A stretch of DNA of 15,228 nucleotides from JBGZEX01 sp041846495 (GTDB lineage: Bacteria > Bacteroidota > Bacteroidia > Bacteroidales > Marinifilaceae), in contig JBGZEX010000081.1 in NCBI GenBank assembly GCA_041846495.1, forward strand, positions 1 to 15,228, in the 5' to 3' direction. This document shows, in pieces, positions 12,686 to 15,228 of the stretch. The notes under the pieces are model-generated. The model ran no database searches, was not told the DNA's origin, and saw only the letters and a list, made by a program, of their open reading frames with translations. The translations under genes were made by a program, and so were the position numbers. Within the stretch, counting starts at the first letter, position 1, and every line of letters starts with the position of its first letter.

Positions 12686-14392
12686 TTATTTGCTGAATTC
12701 GGCCATGTCGTCTACGCTGAAATTATCGATATAGGCAGAATGGGCTTCTACTTTTGCAGCAGCGTATTTTATGAAAATATGGGCGGATTTCTCGAATTTT
12801 TCGTTTCTTTCCGCATCTTGCAGCATAAGGTAACCCATAATGATATAACCGCATATTTCTACGAGCCGGCGGGCGTGGAAATCCGTATATTCTGCGGATT
12901 CGCCTTCGGCCACCCGTTGAACGGCTTCTTCCAATTTGGAAGTCATGGACTTAAGCGTATTGACTAAGTGTTCTTCTCCGTAGCGGGCCGCCTTGGTTTC
13001 GTATTCTTCGCGGATGTATTTCAGGAGATGTCCCGTAGTTACGCCCCGTATGGCCGCTACCACCTGAAGCTGGGAGGTGCCTTCGTATATGTTGGTGATT
13101 CTGGCATCTCTCACCATACGCTGGATGGGGTAGTCTTTCATATAACCCGAACCTCCGTGTATCTGCAGCGAATCGTATGTGATTTCGTTGCAGAATTCGC
13201 TGGCGAAAAGCTTCAAGAGGGGGGTATAGAAATCGGCCAATTTCTGGTAATGTTTCATATCCGCTTTTTCGTCCTTGTCGAGGTTGCGTTCGTTGGATAA
13301 ATGGTAGTAGGCTTTGTATATGTCTACGAAGCGGGAGGTCTCGTATAAGAGGCTGCGGCTTGCATGAAGTTTGGCCTCCATATTGGCCAGCATTTCGTAT
13401 ACGGCCGGAAATTGGATGATGGGTTTGCCGAATTGGGCTCTTTCGTTGGCGTATTTGATGCCTTCCCTGTAAGCGGCTTCCGATATGCCTACGCTTTGGG
13501 CGGCCACTCCGAGCCGGGCGCCGTTCATAAGCGACATCACGTATTTTATCAATCCGAGCTTGCGTTCTCCCACGATTTCGGCAGGAGCATTGGAGAATAC
13601 GAGTTCGCATGTGGGCGAACCTTTTATACCCAGTTTATTTTCGATGCGGCGCACTTTAACGGCATCGTGTTTCCTGTCGTATATGAACATCGAGAGTCCG
13701 CGTCCGTCTTTGGTGCCTTCTTCCGAACGGGCGAGCACCAGGGATATATCGGCATCTCCGTTGGTGATAAAGCGTTTTACTCCGTTGAGATACCACTTCC
13801 CGTCGCCGGCATTATAAGTGGCTTTGAGCTGTACGGCCTGGAGGTCGGAACCGGCATCCGGTTCGGTGAGACTCATGGCGCAGGTTTCGCCCGAGGTCAC
13901 TCTCGGAAGATATTTGTCTTTCTGCTCTTTGTCGGCAAATTCGTGTATGGTTTCGGCGCAGTCCTGAAGTCCCCATATGTTGGAGAAACCTCCGTCCGCC
14001 CGGGCTACGATTTCGGCTGCCATGATATAGGGGACTATGGACATATTCAATCCGTTGTATTCCCTGGGGAGGGATATGCCGTAAAGTCCGGCTTTGACTA
14101 CGGCTTCCAGGTTCTCTTTGGTGCCACGGGCATATTCCACGTGACCGTTCACTACCTTAGGTCCTTCTTCGTCCACCGATTCGGCATTCTCGGCAATGAT
14201 ATCTCCGCATATTTCTCCGACGATTTCGAGTACTTTGTCGTAATTGTCCATCGCATCTTCGAAATCGAAAGGCGCCTCCTCGTATTTGTCCTTTTCACTG
14301 TAGTTCCGCTCTTTCAATGCGACGATTTTCTGCATCAAAGGGTGTTGGAGGTGGAATTTCAAATCCTCGTTATCTGTATAAAAATTAGCCAT
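12686..14392 (-). CDS. Acyl-CoA dehydrogenase with C-terminal extension
   Basis: This 568-residue FAD enzyme oxidises acyl-CoA to enoyl-CoA, or runs in reverse to make butyryl-CoA, passing electrons to the flavoprotein EtfAB. The core (about 90-450) shows the FAD/substrate motif AMSLTEPDAGSD (172-183), WYLNGVKRFITNGDAD (200-215), the RIENKLGIKGSPTCEL region (249-264), GARLGVAAQSVGISEAAY (291-308), YANERAQFGKPI (314-325), QIHGGSGYMKDYPIQRMVRDAR (410-431) and the catalytic IYEGTSQ with E437. Beyond 450 is a ~115-residue helical extension, so it is longer than the usual ~380-residue family; similar long forms occur in Bacteroidota. It starts 10 bases after etfA, forming an etf-acd operon. Substrate chain length cannot be read from the sequence; short-chain/butyryl-CoA is inferred from context. 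Confidence 0.93.
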   Translation of the reverse strand: MANFYTDNEDLKFHLQHPLMQKIVALKERNYSEKDKYEEAPFDFEDAMDNYDKVLEIVGEICGDIIAENAESVDEEGPKVVNGHVEYARGTKENLEAVVKAGLYGISLPREYNGLNMSIVPYIMAAEIVARADGGFSNIWGLQDCAETIHEFADKEQKDKYLPRVTSGETCAMSLTEPDAGSDLQAVQLKATYNAGDGKWYLNGVKRFITNGDADISLVLARSEEGTKDGRGLSMFIYDRKHDAVKVRRIENKLGIKGSPTCELVFSNAPAEIVGERKLGLIKYVMSLMNGARLGVAAQSVGISEAAYREGIKYANERAQFGKPIIQFPAVYEMLANMEAKLHASRSLLYETSRFVDIYKAYYHLSNERNLDKDEKADMKHYQKLADFYTPLLKLFASEFCNEITYDSLQIHGGSGYMKDYPIQRMVRDARITNIYEGTSQLQVVAAIRGVTTGHLLKYIREEYETKAARYGEEHLVNTLKSMTSKLEEAVQRVAEGESAEYTDFHARRLVEICGYIIMGYLMLQDAERNEKFEKSAHIFIKYAAAKVEAHSAYIDNFSVDDMAEFSK

Positions 14393-14402
14393 AATCTTAA
14401 AT

Positions 14403-15228
14403 TTACTTGGAGTTCTTTTTATAATACCGTATCATTTGCGGGATAACCGTATTCAAATCTCCCGTGATGACGTAGTCGGCGAATTTGTTGATGGGAGCTT
14501 CCGGATCGGTATTGATGGCAATAACGATGGAAGATTCCTGCATGCCGGCCGTATGCTGTATTTGTCCGGATATGCCGCAGGCGATATAGAGCTTCGGACG
14601 CACCGTGGTGCCCGTTTGTCCCACCTGGCGTTCGTGTTCGCAAAAACCTGCGTCCACGGCGGCACGGGAAGCTCCCACTTCACCGCCTAAAACTTCGGCG
14701 AGTTCGTACAGGAGTTTGAAGTTTTCCTTCGAGCCTACTCCATAACCTCCGGCTACGATGATGGGACTTGCCTTGAGGTTGACTTTGGATTTTTCGATAT
14801 GGCGTTCGATTACTTTTACCACTAAGTCTTCGGCGGATATATATTTGTCTACGGATATTTTCCGGATTTCTCCTTTGTGGTTTTTATCGTATACCTCTTT
14901 TTTCATTACGCCTTCGCGTACGGTTGCCATTTGCGGCCGGCAATCGGGGTTGACGATGGTGGCCACGATATTGCCTCCGAATGCGGGACGTATTTGATAG
15001 AGGAGGTTTTTATAGGTCTTGTCGTTTTTCGCATCCTCGAAATCTCCGATTTCCAGACTCGTACAATCTGCCGTAAGTCCGCTGTGCAAGGCGGAGGATA
15101 CCCGGGGTCCCAAGTCCCGGCCTATGCTCGTAGCTCCCATTAATGCAATCTGGGGTTTTTCTTCCCGGAATAACTTTATGAGAAGAGAGGAGTGGGGAAG
15201 GGTGGAATAAGGAGCCAAACGCTTGTCG
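14403..15228 (-). CDS. etfA: Electron transfer flavoprotein alpha subunit (5' end beyond window)
   Basis: Partial: the frame stays open to the window edge, giving ~275 residues of an expected ~320-340; the N-terminus lies to the right. EtfA binds FAD and, with EtfB, accepts electrons from acyl-CoA dehydrogenases. Visible: LAPYSTLPHSSLLIKLF and GATSIGRDLGPRVSSAL in the N-terminal domain; the linker; then the C-terminal FAD domain with AGGYGVGSKENF, GGEVGASRAAVDAG, GQTGTTVRPKLYIACGISG, IQHTAGMQESSIVIAIN and DPEAPINKFADYVITGDL. These are all canonical. A methionine shown by the local frame near 15218 is actually an internal TTG, not the start. etfB probably lies just upstream off-window, as in related Bacteroidales. 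Confidence 0.95.
   Translation of the reverse strand, partial: DKRLAPYSTLPHSSLLIKLFREEKPQIALMGATSIGRDLGPRVSSALHSGLTADCTSLEIGDFEDAKNDKTYKNLLYQIRPAFGGNIVATIVNPDCRPQMATVREGVMKKEVYDKNHKGEIRKISVDKYISAEDLVVKVIERHIEKSKVNLKASPIIVAGGYGVGSKENFKLLYELAEVLGGEVGASRAAVDAGFCEHERQVGQTGTTVRPKLYIACGISGQIQHTAGMQESSIVIAINTDPEAPINKFADYVITGDLNTVIPQMIRYYKKNSK

Noticed and set aside
13364..14446. A 360-codon plus-strand open frame antisense to acyl-CoA dehydrogenase
   Set aside because: Same shadow pattern, overlapping both acd and the end of etfA; no recognisable motif.
1..15228. CRISPR arrays, tRNA or rRNA genes
   Set aside because: No regularly spaced repeats, no cloverleaf-like segments and no rRNA-like conserved stretches were seen on either strand.

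Overview
The window reads as a Bacteroidales chromosome segment. Support: promoter elements of the Bacteroidota type (TTTG-N20-TAnnTTTG), a large FtsX-like permease beside an NtrC-type regulator and kinase, an OmpA/PorT-like barrel protein with a typical signal peptide, and an acyl-CoA dehydrogenase placed after etfA as in Porphyromonas/Odoribacter-like anaerobes. The genus is not resolved; an amino-acid- or butyrate-fermenting gut anaerobe is an inference.

Layout. (1) 1-1970 is ordinary sequence: a terminator from an off-window gene, a small Cys-rich HMA-like metal-binding protein (+), a strong terminator, and a convergent dihydrolipoyl dehydrogenase (-). (2) 1942-10187 is a roughly 8 kb accessory, partly AT-rich and decaying region. 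It holds a small outer-membrane barrel protein, a shattered IS110-family transposase, an unrecognised 483-aa lipoprotein with a near-perfect Bacteroidota promoter, an IS982-family element with an in-frame internal deletion, an intact FtsX/MacB-like permease, divergent remains of a sigma-54 response regulator and its histidine kinase, and two copies of a ~207-bp repeat. Each repeat copy joins a lipoprotein 5' end and promoter to the start of a second transposase. (3) 10188-15228 is again core-like and all on the minus strand: etfA (cut by the window end) and acyl-CoA dehydrogenase, a terminator, then a three-gene metal-uptake ABC operon (znuA-znuC-znuB type).

How the genes work together. EtfA and the acyl-CoA dehydrogenase form a flavin electron-transfer pair. 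ZnuA/ZnuC/ZnuB together make a periplasmic-binding-protein-dependent Zn/Mn importer; their putative promoter overlaps the terminator of the gene before them. The permease has a candidate -24/-12 promoter and two tandem GTC-N9-GAC sites upstream, which fits control by the adjacent sigma-54 activator. That activator has lost its receiver domain and carries two frameshifts and a stop, so the permease appears to be an orphaned target. I did not find a clear new multi-gene system. The best candidates for a second look are the orphaned sigma-54 circuit, the lipoprotein/transposase repeat pair, the internally deleted IS982 element, and the terminator/promoter overlap before znuA.
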